Counted from the stretch's first letter, positions 1-12,534 are shown. The stretch: 64,000 nt of DNA from Ooceraea biroi (GCF_003672135.1 NC_039514.1:14869787-14933786), one strand, 5' to 3'. Program-made: numbers and translations. The notes: generated by a model not told the origin, from the sequence alone.

Positions 1-860
1 GCGCGTGTTATATTACATATAAAATAATTCTTGCAAAATGTAATTATACAGTGTAATCCGGAGAAGCTTTAAAAAATAATTTGTTGAAATTCTTAATACA
101 ATATCCAAATAAAGGTGTTACTTAAAAAGTTATTCAAAAGTGCAGTTTTGTCCATTACATAACATGAAGTTACTCACATATGTAATTGGGATTGTATCGA
201 AGAACAAGTTTAGCAACTGTATAAAAACTGTTGAGCTAATCCTGATGATTTTGCACGCCGATATTTCTTAATGATTTTACGAAACTCCGACAAACTTGGC
301 AAAGTTTATAGCCATGTGACATGACTTTCCGCACATATGTTGCTCGCGTGGCTTTCCTCTTCGCATTCGACTGCCATATAATTATGGCAATATCGAACTA
401 CTTGCAATAATTTCAATCGCTAATAATAATTTCATGAAATTACGTTAGACGTATCCATTACATAAATGGACGTGTCCATTCTTTTCTCTCTCTTCTCTTG
501 AAGATACTTTATAATAATGAATACAATGTTATATTCATTATCGTATATCATGTTACATTGTTATATACATGTTACATTTTAATAAAAAGAGGCAATAATG
601 CAATAGTCTATGAGTAAAATAGACGATTCGATTGTTAATGAAGCATGAATTATATCTTTCGACATGCAATCTTAATGCAGTTATAGTCCATACTTGTATA
701 GCAAATGTAGAATTTGTTATTGCCCCATGTTCCACCCTACGTGCAACTGTCATCGTTAACGCTGTTGAGTATGTGTGTGCTCGTATTGACCGGCAGGATA
801 CACACACAAGCGCGGTTTCAGGAACTGATTAAATATACATATATACATGTAAAGCAAGCG
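1..860. other. Duplicated 5' flank of an OR gene lying off the left edge
   Basis: This stretch aligns along its length with 4200-5060, the sequence upstream of OR1. Shared landmarks include AAACTCCGACAAACTT (282 and 4537), the conserved upstream block at 301-388, TAATAATAATTTCATGAAATTA (421 and 4675), and a shared stretch around 650-830. By that alignment the start codon of a further minus-strand OR gene should lie within roughly 100 bases left of position 1. No exon of that gene is visible. Short open frames here are not conserved between the two copies and are not genes. Confidence 0.6.
301..388 (-). promoter_or_regulatory. Conserved OR upstream block (gene off left edge)
   Basis: Plus-strand order is TATAGCC, about 40 bases, TTTCCTCTTCGCATTCGAC, then CATATAATTATGG. 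Read in the gene direction this is an AT-rich palindromic core, a purine-rich box (GAAGAGGAAAG) and then a GGCTATA sequence. The same arrangement lies upstream of OR1-OR4, OR7 and OR8. Promoter function is inferred from position and conservation only. Confidence 0.45.
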
Positions 861-966
861 TAGTACGTTGCAGTAATACGTCGGCCCATATTCAGAACTC
901 ACTAACATCTGTTACTTAAACGCGTGATGACCAATAACAGTGCTCGTTCTCGTGCAATAAGTGGCT

Positions 967-1066
967 ACCCAGTGAAAAATGACTTGTCGATCGACGTTGA
1001 AATAATATCGAACCGACGTCGATTTGACGGTTTCGACGTCGATCGACGAGTCATTTCTCACTGGGT
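967..1066. repeat. Near-perfect 36-bp inverted repeat (hairpin)
   Basis: Left arm 967-1002 begins ACCCAGTGAAAAATGACTTG. Right arm 1031-1066 is its reverse complement with about three mismatches. The 28-base loop carries a second, smaller inverted repeat (TCGAACCG / CGGTTTCGA). It lies in the 3' flank of OR1 and is more GC-rich than its surroundings. It could be a small foldback element or a MITE remnant. No target duplication is obvious. Confidence 0.6.
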
Positions 1067-1520
1067 ATTGGCACCTTTCAGATCACTTAATGTGGATGGC
1101 AAACAAGAGTATACGACGCGCGTTTTATTCATTGCAGTATTCAAGTGCCGCTGACGTTTCGTCAAAGTGAGTACATTTATTAGATTTATTGATATATTAT
1201 TGTTATTGTTATATTGCTTATTTATTTTTATCATATAAATATAAATGTTGTTTTCTTTATAAATGAACAACAAAAGGAACAAATTTCTTTGCTGAAGAAA
1301 AGAAAACAATAGTCAATTTAGTTTTCTGGAATAAAAATATTCTGGAAGACAAAAACAACAGAGCATAAAAAATAAAATGTTTTGGCAGAGAAAATGAAAA
1401 ACAATCATCTAAATAATATCCTTTAGACTGCATTTCGATATTTATTACATTAATTACATTTTCCATAATTTATTATAATAATATTCCCTCTATTTATATG
1501 ATATGCAATTGCGCAGAAAA

Positions 1521-1545
1521 TTATTATTATTATTATTATTATTAT
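1521..1545. repeat. (TTA)n microsatellite
   Basis: An uninterrupted run of about eight TTA triplets downstream of the OR1 stop codon. The rest of 1070-1660 is AT-rich spacer with nothing recognisable. Confidence 0.85.
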
Positions 1546-1665
1546 CAGATATCTTTAACACTTTTGTCCTTTAACATTCTCTTTGCACTGCATGTCCACA
1601 TTTTAAATATTCCTATTTTTTCATCCTTTAACAGTATTACTACTTTTTACTTCCTTCCTTTTTAT

Positions 1666-4183
1666 TTACTTCATTTGTTGAAGTATGCTATATGCCGAAT
1701 ATGATGCCTTAAGTATCTGAAAATCATCCATTCTTACATTTCTGAAGTATATTTATATAGTAGTTTACTGCCGTAAGAGTAAATTTATTTCCAACCTTGA
1801 CGAAAGAATCTAAATTTACTGTAAAAATATGTGCACTAGAAAATTCGATAGGCACCAGAGAGCGATTCATTATCATCATAAGACCCTCTTTCACTTCTTT
1901 ATCCACTGTTATCCAGTCCATCTCAAAAATTTCATTAGCAAGTTGAACGCTCTGTAATGAAAATTAGAATATGAATAAGTCTAATATTTTTTATTATAGC
2001 TGTAAATTATGTGTAAATATTATTCAATGTTATTACATAATGTTATTACAAAATCTTATTACATAACATTGAATAATATTTAAACTATATAATATAATTT
2101 TTCAGCAATAAATAATGCAATGTATTAGATCCGTAAATTAATTCGGTACTTCCTTTTTGAAGAAATTGAGTCTTTATTTACTTTCTTTTTTTCGAAAGAG
2201 AATTCATTAGCTGTCCGATAGATGGAGACAAATTAGAAAAAGATGACGAATATTTTGAAAATTAACATTTATAATTTTATAATTTTTTTATAATAGAGAC
2301 TCAATTTTTTGAATAGCACCAAATTAATTTGCAGACCTAACGTATGTTAAAAACTATTTCGTTCTCTTAGATTACTAATCTTGGAATTTTGCATCATTAC
2401 ATTATTGATGATTCACAATATGTGCATAATTATGCACTTAATTGATACCTTTAATTTCACTTCGTTACCGTACCAGCAGTAGATCAGAATTTGTGTAAAC
2501 ATACAGGATGTATATAACATTAGTGGGATATATTCTGCGCTCAACGATGTTCTTGCAATTTGATACATATTGGAACATACTACCAGCGTACTCACTGCAA
2601 ACTGAATAGCGAGTATAATCCTGAAGTTTTCATTGATCGTATATGCGAACCTACAAAAATTAAAATGTTATTGACTTGTTTGCAAAAGTATTATATTATT
2701 ACTTATATAATATAATATAATAAGATTATATATTATATCGATTATACATACAGTCAATAATAAAATAATTTTTCAATATCAATAACTACAATAAAATTTG
2801 TCACGTAAACATATAATTAATCAAAACGTATTTAAATATGAATTTTTAATTATAAAAGTATTATAATTGATTTATTAATTTAGAAGATTGATTAGATGCA
2901 TTGCTGTATATGTATATTGCTGTATAGTGTATACCTGTAACACTATTTCGTACTATTTTATTATAATTCCATGCAAAATGACTATAACTTTAGATTTTAA
3001 CGTGATTGTCTTCTAAATATATTTAAATATATAAATAATAGTGGATTAATCGATATAATAAAACAATTGCAATTATCAATAGTTAATATGTATTAAATTT
3101 AAAAAAGTTATGTGCAGAATTTTTCGTACAAAAACTAACTTATAGATACTGTCGTGCTGACGTACACATTCCCTGAAATCGGTTCGGTTACGCAAGGATT
3201 TCCTTAGCCGATATTTCAAAATGTCGATCTCGCAGCAAATGTGTACCAACAATCCGCAAATTATGCAGTCACAAGCGACGTTCACGATAGCTGCAGTTGA
3301 CAAACTTATTAATTGGCGAAAATACGTAATATAATACATTACACTGGAATATTCATACGGTGTCCACTCTCTATACGTTAAATCTCCTCTCCGGAATTTC
3401 GTGAGCAAGGATGTCAGATTTATGCACGCACATGTTATTTCAACCAAAAATATATACCATATACTATTAGTCCTATAAAACAACTATAGATGCTAAACTA
3501 TTTTGTGAGAATTTTAATCAATATTTTTGTCTTTATTTAATTTAAGATGGAAGAGAGAATGGAAGGTGGAACAGTTCTTTTGGTCAAGATGACAGAGAAT
3601 ACGTTTATTTAATTAATTCCTTATTGTTTTTTTATGAAAATCCTTGTATATTATATTTGGTAAATTTATCAATTAAGTAAACTTTACTACTTATTATAAA
3701 AAGTTGAAAAAAGACATATTGATATTTTCTTCAAAAACTATATAAATATGTAAATACATACACAAATATATAAATGCAATATTTCTTCCAATGTTATCAC
3801 ATAAATGTTCAAATTTCTTACCGTATTGTGTCTTCAACTTTCTGTCGTATTTCTATTTCATCTGGTTCCAGTGGTCTAAATGGTTTCTCGGCCAATGTGT
3901 CGGTTAATATCTTGATGTTCTTGCGATTTAGCAACAAGCTAAACATCTTGCACGAAGCGATAACAGTGGCCAACATAACATAAAAAGTTTCCGTAAAATC
4001 ATCAGCATTGTCGACATTCAAAATGATGTCCATGATTTGCGGAAACATGAAGGTGACCAACATTAAAGTTACGAAAATCGTATATCCATTATATACTGTT
4101 CGCTTGCACAGTGAGGACCAGGAAACTGGCGGCCAACATCCCGCCACCATAAGGATTTTTAATGGAAACTGCATGGCTCGCAT
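1666..4183 (-). CDS. Odorant receptor OR1 (7tm_6 family), five exons, complete
   Basis: Exons in gene order are 4183-3822, 3472-3140, 2650-2449, 1951-1796 and 1716-1666. They join in frame to 367 aa, with GT donors and AG acceptors at every junction. Exon 1 carries the N-terminus (GCWPPVSW near residue 15) and two hydrophobic segments. Exon 2 carries two more, with ACDCIICGLLVH between them. Exon 3 ends in YCWYGNEVKLK, and exon 5 reads ILKASYSAYSILQQMK, the family C-terminal signature with A where most copies here have T. The ATG at 4183 aligns with the starts of OR5, OR6 and OR8. The family forms ligand-gated cation channels with Orco in olfactory neuron dendrites; the ligand cannot be read from sequence. 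An AATAAA overlaps the end of the stop codon. It is more divergent than OR2-OR4. Exon limits are certain to a few bases. Confidence 0.92.
2015..2081. repeat. Inverted repeat in OR1 intron 3
   Basis: Arms 2015-2033 and 2063-2081 are perfect 19-base reverse complements (AAATATTATTCAATGTTAT). They are AT-rich and lie inside intron 3 (1952-2448). It may be a decayed foldback or chance in AT-rich DNA. Confidence 0.5.
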
Positions 4184-4557
4184 TTTTCAAACTTTCTTGT
4201 TTAGTCTTTAATATCACAAAATACCAAATGTAAACTATATTTTCAATACTATGTTACATATTTTAGTAAAATATAATTTTACGTTTATTTGCAAAATATA
4301 ATTTTATAATCCGTGGTATAGTCCTGACAAAGTTTTAAAAATAAATTATTAAAATTCGTAGTATATGTAAATAAATTTAATATTTAAAAAGTTATTTTAT
4401 TAAACTTTTCATCGCACTTTTCATCATTACATAAATCTGGAATTACTCACACATATAACTGGAATTAAATCAGAACAAATTTAATTGTTTAAAAAATGTC
4501 GAGCTTGTGTACGCTGATATTTTTAACAATTTTATAAAACTCCGACAAACTTTACAA

Positions 4558-4645
4558 TGTCTATAGCCATATGATACAACTACACACGCAATGTTCCCTG
4601 CCTAGCTTTCCTCTTCGTATTCGACTGCTATATAATTACAGCAAT
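4558..4645 (-). promoter_or_regulatory. Conserved upstream block of OR1
   Basis: It lies about 375-460 bases upstream of the OR1 ATG. The plus strand reads GTCTATAGCC, then CTTTCCTCTTCGTATTCGAC, then GCTATATAATTACAGC. It is the closest relative of the block at 301-388, and the flanking 4200-5060 is duplicated at 1-860. The remainder of 4184-5274 holds no gene. Confidence 0.5.
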
Positions 4646-5274
4646 ATCGAGTTGCTTGCAATAATTCCGATGGCTAATAATAATTTCATGAAATTATATG
4701 GACGATTCCGTTCTTTTTCCTGTTTTGCGAATTTTATATGACAATGAATATAATATCGTGTTATATGTGGAACGAAATGAAAAAAAGCAGTACACATTGC
4801 AGTTAAGTATGGATATACCAAAGTCTCTGACTGCTGACAGACTATGAATTATGGTATATCGTTATAAAATTTTAATGCAGTTATAATTCATACTTGTATA
4901 GGAAATATAGAATTCGTTGTTGTCCTCAGCTCCGTCTCACATCCAACTGTTATGACATTGTTAATTCTGTTCATATCGACGTATTCGTAACTCTGGCAGG
5001 ATACAAGCAGTTTCAAAATCTCATTAAATATAACTACATAGGTAAAGCATGGTAAGTTGCAATAATGTATATCTAGTCGCTAATCTAAACGAAGTATTAC
5101 ATTGTACGAAATCTTTTATCTATAAACAGAACAAACAAATCACGTTTAAATTTACATATATTTATTTGTCTTGTTCCTTCTTTATTTAACGTGAATAATA
5201 GAATAATTAATTTAAATTTGAAATGTTTCTAATAAACGTTTATTAGTTGTAAGTATAAAGCGGAATATACGTGT

Positions 5275-5988
5275 AGATATTAGATACGCAAAGGATTCGG
5301 TCCTATATCAAACACGTTTGACGATCTTTCTTCAGACGTCTTATTTTATCAGCGGACATGGACTTTCTCGTGCTTTTTACTTTGCTTTTTATTTGTGAAC
5401 GTTTGTTATTATGTATTGTTTTTTAAATTTGACGTGTTGTTTTCGTACTTACTGATGACATGATCAATAACTTATGTGGAAAAACAGGAAAGTATAAGAG
5501 CTATTAAAACGCATCCATTGCGTGAACAAAAATAGCAACATCTTATGTATAATATTAGGCGAGGTTCTAACGCGAATTTCTTTCAAAAATTGGATTGTAC
5601 ATATATTATATATTATAAATATAAAAGGATTTTAATCTCTACGTTTTCGTATTAATGAAATAAATGTTTAACAAGTTAATGAAATATTATGCTTCTTGTA
5701 ATTTTTTAACTATATTCCACTTCCTACAATTTATTATTAAATAATCAAGATGTTTACATGAGATTCTAATTAAGAGTTGCATCACTTTATTTAATGAAGA
5801 AGGAAACAAATGTGTGTTCTAATTAATGCTTATTTATTCAATTGCTTATGGTAAGCATAATAATAGAACAGCGATACAAGACTTACGATAATTAACATTA
5901 ATCAACAACTATACCTAATATCAATGGAAAACAATATGACTATCTATGATAGTTATACGATAATTTTTATACTACTATTTTGCTTGAA
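5275..5988. other. Conserved 3' flank of the OR2-OR4 repeat unit, empty transposon site
   Basis: No gene. 5275-5600 aligns with 13990-14338, including GACATGGACTTTCTCGTGC and GTTCTAACGCGAATTTCTT. 5610-5988 aligns with 16180-16577 and with about 9480-9859. The DD41D element at 14339-16170 interrupts the unit-4 copy. This copy is uninterrupted at the matching point near 5600-5605 and so represents the unoccupied site. Confidence 0.7.
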
Positions 5989-8018
5989 TTATGCCATTTC
6001 CATTTGCTGCAGTAGGTTATAAGCTGAATATGATGTCTTAAGTAACTGTAACAAAAATATGGATATCTCAAACTTGATTTTCTAATCTTCTAGTTGTAAT
6101 TAAAATAATTACAATGTTTAAAATAAATATTATTATTTATCATATATAACAGTAATAAAAACTCATACTAACGCTTACGAAGGAATCAACGTTCATCGTG
6201 ATAACGTATGCACTCGAAAATTCAATAGGTATCAATGAGCGACTCATAATTATCAACAAATCTCTTCTTGAGCTTCTATCCAGTTTGAGCCATTCTATTT
6301 CGAAGATATTTGCAGCGAGTTGAACGCTCTGAAAATAAGAAAGAGACACGTGAGTAAAACATTACATCAAATTTCTACAGAATAGAAAAAGGACAAATTT
6401 TTCTCTAATTCGATTAACTATAATAATTGCATTACCTTTATCTTAACTTCGTTTCCAAACCAGCAATAAATGAGAATCTGTGTTAGCATGGCGACCGTGT
6501 ATAATATCAGAGGAAAAGACTCTGTGTTCAACGTTATCTTTGCTAACTGATATAAATTAGAGCACACCACTAGCATACTCACTATAAACTGAATGGCAAT
6601 AATCGGCTTGAAGTGTTCGTTTATCATAAATGCAAATCTGCGGAAGAAAAACATGCTTATGAGAAAACGTTTGTGTGAATCTTTATTTAACCCTTTCGCT
6701 TATAATGTTGACTACAGTCATCCGTGAAATGGTCCGTAAACTAAATATAAGTTTAAATAATCATTGTTCTTATGTAAATTCCAATTTATTTTGTACTTGG
6801 ACGTCATATCTTTAATATAATGGAAATAATTTAATATACTTCAAAATTAGTAAATAAATAAAGAATATAATTCTATAATATTATTCAGATGCTGACGATC
6901 TATGTTTCTGTCTCTATAATCTTTTATTTTTTACTTTTATGTATTGTCTCTCTAATCGCTATTCAGCCGATGCTGTCATAGCGAAAGAATAAATTATTAC
7001 TGTTATAATAAAATGACGTAAAGTTATTTACAAAGATAAACATATAAATAATTTTGAACATTTTTAAGACTTCCTATATATCTATATATATAGTTTGCAA
7101 GATTCTTCTATTAAAGAAACTAACTTAAATATACAGTCGTGTTGACGTACACATTCACCAATTCGCAGATTCTTTTGATCGAGTGCGATTTTTCTTAACC
7201 GGCACTCCAGTATCTCAATTTGACAGCATATGTGCAAGACAAACCCACAGATCAGACTGTCGCAGGCTACATTCACCAGAGAGCCCATTGTCGCACTTAT
7301 TAGTTGCCGAATGTATATGACGTAGAATACTGTCTCGGAATAATTATAAGGTGTCCATTCCCGATAAGTCAGGTTGCCCTTTCGAAAATCGGTGAGTAAC
7401 GATGTCATTGCAAAGCACCCTAATGTCACCTCCACCAGAGCCATATACCAAAAAGTCTTGTTGCTGCAAAATGACTGCAGTTTCTTACGTACATTTTTCT
7501 GCATGGTACCGTCTTTAACACAGTTTTTGTATTGCCAAACAGAATTTTAATATTCGCATATTTTAAGTAATAACTTCTCTTGATTTATTCATCAAACATT
7601 TCCAAAGTACTATTAAAATAACTGTCAAATAACGCCTCCAAACTTTGTAGTTTTTTGGTACTTACTGTATACTTTTCTCACATTTACGTCGAATTTCCAT
7701 CTCGTCAGCTTCCAGTGGGATAAATGGTTTTTGAGAGAGGATATTCGTTAACATTTCTATATTCTTGCGATTTATCAAAAGGCCGGTCATTTTGCAGCAG
7801 GAAATAATTATGGCGAGCAGGATGTAGAAAGTGTCTGCGAAATCCTCAGTACTGTTGACGTTCAGAATAATATCCAGAAGCTGAGGTATCATAAAGGTGA
7901 ACAACAGCAAAGTTATGAAAGCCGTGTAAACATTATACATGGCACGTTTAGACGAAGATGTCCAAGAATCTGGCGGCCAACATCCCACGACCGTAAGAAC
8001 TTTTAATGTAAATTCCAT
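5989..8018 (-). CDS. Odorant receptor OR2, five exons, complete
   Basis: Exons are 8018-7666, 7463-7125, 6637-6436, 6328-6173 and 6045-5989, giving 368 aa. The ATG at 8018 (MEFTLKVL) is supported by an in-frame stop just upstream and by the same start in OR3 and OR4. GCWPPDSW opens the protein. Exon 3 ends YCWFGNEVKIK (F where the OR1/OR5 group has Y), and exon 5 reads LLKTSYSAYNLLQQMEMA. Seven hydrophobic segments are distributed as in OR1. It belongs to the OR2/OR3/OR4 group. A 204-base stretch covering intron 3 and its exon edges is identical to OR4, while the sequence on either side differs. Expected role is an odour- or pheromone-tuning subunit with Orco; the ligand is unknown. Confidence 0.93.
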
Positions 8019-8419
8019 AATCTTTGTTTATTGCGTTTTTTTATTGCGTCTCAAATGTCATTTTCGACCTTCTAGAAAAAAAACTTTCTGATAACGCTAT
8101 GTTATTAAGTATAAAAATTGATGCGTTAAACCATTCTCACAAAATATATATTACACCCACTATGTATTATATTAGATTCTTAGTATAATTAATGCATATT
8201 TTATTATATCATTTATATATCATTTATAGTATAAATCGAACGTACTTTTACACTGCAGATACATGGAACATAGATTTAAGTACAATAAGTACAATAAGTT
8301 ACAATACAAACCGTAGTTAAAGAAATAAAAAAGTTTATATTTCTATCGCATGTAAATCATGAAATACCATAACTCTTGCTGTTCTATTGTCAGTAGCACC
8401 CTAAACCAGTCCCACGAAG

Positions 8420-8510
8420 TATCTATAGTCATACAATGTGGCGTTTCGACGACAACATTCATCCTGTTTTCCCTTCGTGGGTTCGATAGCTATATAATTA
8501 TCGTAATAAG
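8420..8510 (-). promoter_or_regulatory. Conserved upstream block of OR2
   Basis: About 400-490 bases upstream of the ATG. The plus strand reads ATCTATAGTC, TTTTCCCTTCGTGGGTTCG, GCTATATAATTATCG. The wider flank from about 8385 (TTCTATTGTCAGTAGCACCC) is shared with the OR3 and OR4 upstream regions. Confidence 0.5.
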
Positions 8511-8817
8511 AAACTTGCAGTATCGTTTTTTCATATTTTCGTGCTATAGCATATGCAATTGTTTTCCAATGCAACTTTTATGAGGCAACCGGTATGTAAT
8601 ATAATGATACATTCAAATGAATAATGATACGTTTCAAATGCAGACTGGACGAAATGCAAGAAACCATAGTTGTTAGATATGGCATCGTCATAAATTATAT
8701 GTATAAATTGTCTGTGTAAGTAATACTTGGTTAATAAATATTTATTGATGTCTGTAGCTATAGCTTTGCTTGCTATAGATTTCTTTTCAACTTCGAGTAG
8801 TAAATTTCATTTGTATT

Positions 8818-9350
8818 GGATTGTAAGTTTGTTGCGTTTTCTAATAGGTAGCACTATCAAACACGTGACACTTTGTAACATATGGCTTAACCATTTGATA
8901 TGTATATATTTTCTGAATAATGTCATTATAACGCGTCTCTTAAGTACAAGCACATTCAAATCGATTCAGTTTTGTTCGTCGTATATCTATTTAAAAATTG
9001 AAGAAAATAAGATGAATTATCGTCATATTATATTATTTTTCTATCGGAAAAGTAAAACTGCATTACAAGCAACCAACAAAATATGTGGCGTTTATGAAGA
9101 TGCAATGCAATAGCTATAAGTACTGTTCGCAAGTGGTTCTCTTGATTCAAAAATGGTGATTTTAATCTCAAAGATCAAGAACGCAAAAAAATAAAACATG
9201 AGAAGTTCTGGAAGGACGCAATCATAAAACTAAAATGGCAAATGGTAGAAATGGAAGGGAATGGTGCACATGTGTTGAATAATTATTTATACACACACAT
9301 ATAAAATAATTGTCTTAGAATTTCAGTAAAAAAATGACTTTTATTACAAT
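8818..9350 (+). mobile_element. Internally deleted mariner relict (unit 2)
   Basis: The frame at 9012-9112 encodes MNYRHIILFFYRKSKTAL..., matching the transposase N-terminus of the intact mariner at 24.3 kb (HLILFYYRKGKNASQATN). It is followed by remnants of the next helix (VRKWF, GDFNLKDQER). The sequence then jumps directly to the C-terminus (EKFWKD...). The catalytic core is missing. Decayed ends resembling mariner inverted repeats lie near 8818 and 9350. The same relict sits in the matching spacer of units 3 and 4. It cannot move by itself. The rest of 9351-9859 is AT-rich 3' flank of OR3 with no gene. Confidence 0.75.
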
Positions 9351-9859
9351 TCAATAGTATATATCAAATTAGACAGTCAGTATCGTAATCCAAAAATATG
9401 TAAATGTATGTATGCGAATTGTAACTTATTATTCTTTTCTATTAGAATCAAGAGAACAAATTACATTTTATATATATCATATATATGTTATTACTACGAT
9501 TTTAATCTCTATACTTGCGTTTTAATGAAATAAATAAATAACTGCTTAACAAGTTAGCGAAATATTATATTTCTCGTAATTTTTTAACTACATTCCTCTT
9601 CCCGTAATTTATTATTAAATAATCAAGATGGTTACATGAGATTCAAATGAAGAGTTGCATTACTTTATCTAATAAAGGAAGAAAGCGTATTCTAATTAAT
9701 TCTTATTTATTCATTTACTTATGATAAGTATAATAATAGAACAGGGATAAAAGACTTACGATAATTAACATTAATCAACAACTATACCTAATATGAATGG
9801 AAAACAATATGACTATATACGAGTTATACAATAATTTTCATACTTCTATTTTGCTTGAA

Positions 9860-11912
9860 TTATTCCATTTCCATTTGCTTTAGTAGAGTATAAGCTGAAT
9901 ATGATGTCTTAAGTAACTGTAACAAAAATATAAATATCTCGAAATTTATTTTCTAATCTTCTACTTGTAATTAAAATAATTAAAATAAGTAAAATAAATA
10001 TTATTATTTATTAGCTGTTACAGTAATAAAAACTTGTACTTACGCTTACGAAGGAATCAACGTTCATCGTTATAATGTATGCACTTGAAAATTCAATGGG
10101 TACTAACGAACGATTCATAATTATCAACAAATCCTTTTTAGAGCTTCTATCCAGTTTGAGCCATTCTATTTCGAAGATATTTGCAGCGAGTTGAACACTC
10201 TGCAAATAAGGAGACACGTGAGTAAACCATTACATCAAATTTCTACAGAATAGAAAATGAACAACTGTTTTTCTGCTTTGATTAAATATAATAATTTCAT
10301 TACCTTTATCTTAACTTCGTTTCCAAACCAGCAGTAAATGAGAATCTGTGTTAGCATGGATGTCGTGTATAACATCAAAGTCAAAGATTCTGCGTTCAAC
10401 GTTACCTTTGCTAATTGATATAAATTAGAGCATACCACTAGCATACTCACTATAAACTGAATGGTAATAATCGGCTTGAAGTGTTCGTTTATCATAAATG
10501 CAAATCTGCGGAAGAAAAACATGCTTATGAGAAAACGTTTATGTGAATCTTCATTTAACCCTTTCGCTTCTAATGTTGACTACACTCATCAGTGAAATAG
10601 TCCGTAAACTAAATTTAAGTTTAAATAATAATCATTGTTCTTATGTAAATTTCATTTTATTTTGTGCTTGGATGTCATATCTTTACTACAATGAAAATAA
10701 TTTAATATACTCCAAAAATTAGTAAGTAAATAAAGAATGTAATTCTACAATATTACTCAAATGCTGACGATCTATGTTTTTGTCTTAATAACCTTTTATT
10801 TTATTGTTTTTTATGTATTGTCTCTATACTCGCTATTCAATCGATGCTCTCATAGCGAAAGAATTAATTATTATTGTATAATAAGATGATCTACGTTCAT
10901 ACGTAAAGTTATTTAAAAAGATGAATGTATAAATAATTTTGAATATATGTAAGATTTCTTCTTCAATATCTACAGTTTGCAAGATTCTGCTAATAAAGAA
11001 ACTAACTTAAATATGCAGTCATGTTGATGTACACAATCACCCATTCGCAGATTCTTTTGATCGAGAGCGACTTTTTTTAAACGGCACTCCAGTATCTCAA
11101 ATTGACAGCACACGTGCAAGATAAAGCCACAAATCATACTGTCACAGGCTATATTCACCATAGCGCCCATTGATGTGCTTATTAGTTGACGAACGTATAT
11201 GACGCAGAACATTGTCTCGGAATAATTATAGGGTGTCCATTCTCGAAAAGTCAAGTTACCGCTTCGAAAATCGGTGAGAAACGATGCCAGTGCAGTCCAC
11301 ATTAATGTCACTTCTGCCAGAACCGTATACCAAAAAGTCTTCTGGCTGCAAAATGACTGCATGGTTTCTTACGGACATTTTTCTGCATGATACTGTCTTC
11401 AATACAGTTTTTTTATTGCAAGAATTTCGATATTCGCATATTTTAAATAATAATTCCCCTTGATTCATTCATCAAACATTTCCATAAACATGTGTAGTAT
11501 TAAAATGAGTGTCAAATAACGCCTCCAAAATTTGTAAAGGGTAGTTTTTTGGTACTTACTGTATACTTTTGTCATATTTACGTCGAATTTCCATCTCGTC
11601 AGCTTCCACTGGGATAAATGGTCTTTCAGAGAGGATATTCTTTAACATTTTTATATTCTTACGATTTATCAAAAGGTTGGTCATTTTGAAGCAGGACATA
11701 GCCACGGCGAGCAGCATGTAGAAAATATCCGCGAAATCTTCAGTAGTTTTGACGTTCAGAATAATATCCAAAAGCTGAGGTATCAGTAAAGTGAATATCA
11801 TCAAAGTTATGAAAGCCGAGTAAACGTTATACATGGCGCGTTTAAAAGACGATGTCCAAGAATCTGGCGGCCAAACTCCCACAACCGAAAGAACTTTGAA
11901 CGTAAATTCCAT
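9860..11912 (-). CDS. Odorant receptor OR3, five exons, complete
   Basis: Exons are 11912-11560 (an in-frame ATG at 11930 would add six residues), 11345-11007, 10505-10304, 10199-10044 and 9916-9860, giving 368 aa from the conserved MEFTFKVL start. Exon lengths match OR2 exactly. Motifs are GVWPPDSW near the N-terminus, YCWFGNEVKIK at the end of exon 3 and LLKTSYSAYTLLKQMEME at the C-terminus. The exon 4 donor is GTAAGT where OR2 and OR4 have GTTAGT. 58 bases of exon 2 (11115-11172) are identical to OR4 but not to OR2. I see no frame damage. Function is expected as for OR2, with its own tuning. Confidence 0.93.
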
Positions 11913-12337
11913 AATCTTTGCTTTTTCCATCTCTAATCTCGACCTTTTAGAAAAGAAACTTTGATAACGTTATATTATTAGGTATAAAAATTCTCTTTGA
12001 TAACGGTATAATGTTACAAAATGTATAAAAATCGATGCGTTATTCTCACACAATGCATAGTACACTCAGTATACTATATTCTTATTATAATTAATGCATA
12101 TTTTATTATATCTCATTTATATTAATGTATATTACAAATCTAACGTACTTTTAAACACTGCAGATGTATGGAACATAAATTTAACGCGTAAGTACAATAA
12201 GTACAATGTTAAGTTAGAATACAAGTTATAATTAAAGAAATAAAAAAGTTTGTTATTCTATCGCACGTAAATCATTGTGAAACACTATCACTTTTGATGT
12301 TCTATTGTCAGTAGCACCCTAAATCAGTTTCACGAAG

Positions 12338-12441
12338 TATCTATAGTCTGTCTATAATCACACAATATGATTTTCTGACGATAACGTTCATCCAGTTTTC
12401 TCTTCATTGGGGTTCGACAGCTATATAATTATCGTAATAAG
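12338..12441 (-). promoter_or_regulatory. Conserved upstream block of OR3
   Basis: About 425-530 bases upstream of the conserved ATG. The plus strand carries a doubled CTATAGTC / CTATAATC, then CAGTTTTCTCTTCATTGGGG and GCTATATAATTATCG. The doubling of the CTATAG element is shared with OR4 but not OR2. Confidence 0.5.
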
Positions 12442-12534
12442 AGACTTGCAGCATCGTTTTTTCATATTTTCGTACTACAGCATACGTAATTGTTGTCCAA
12501 TGCACATTTTATAAAGAAAGAGGCAACCGGTATG

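Noticed and set aside
8460..8490. GGGTTCGA-type sequence resembling a tRNA B box (also near 12411 and 19086)
   Set aside because: No A box, no anticodon arm and no acceptor stem; it is part of the conserved OR upstream block.
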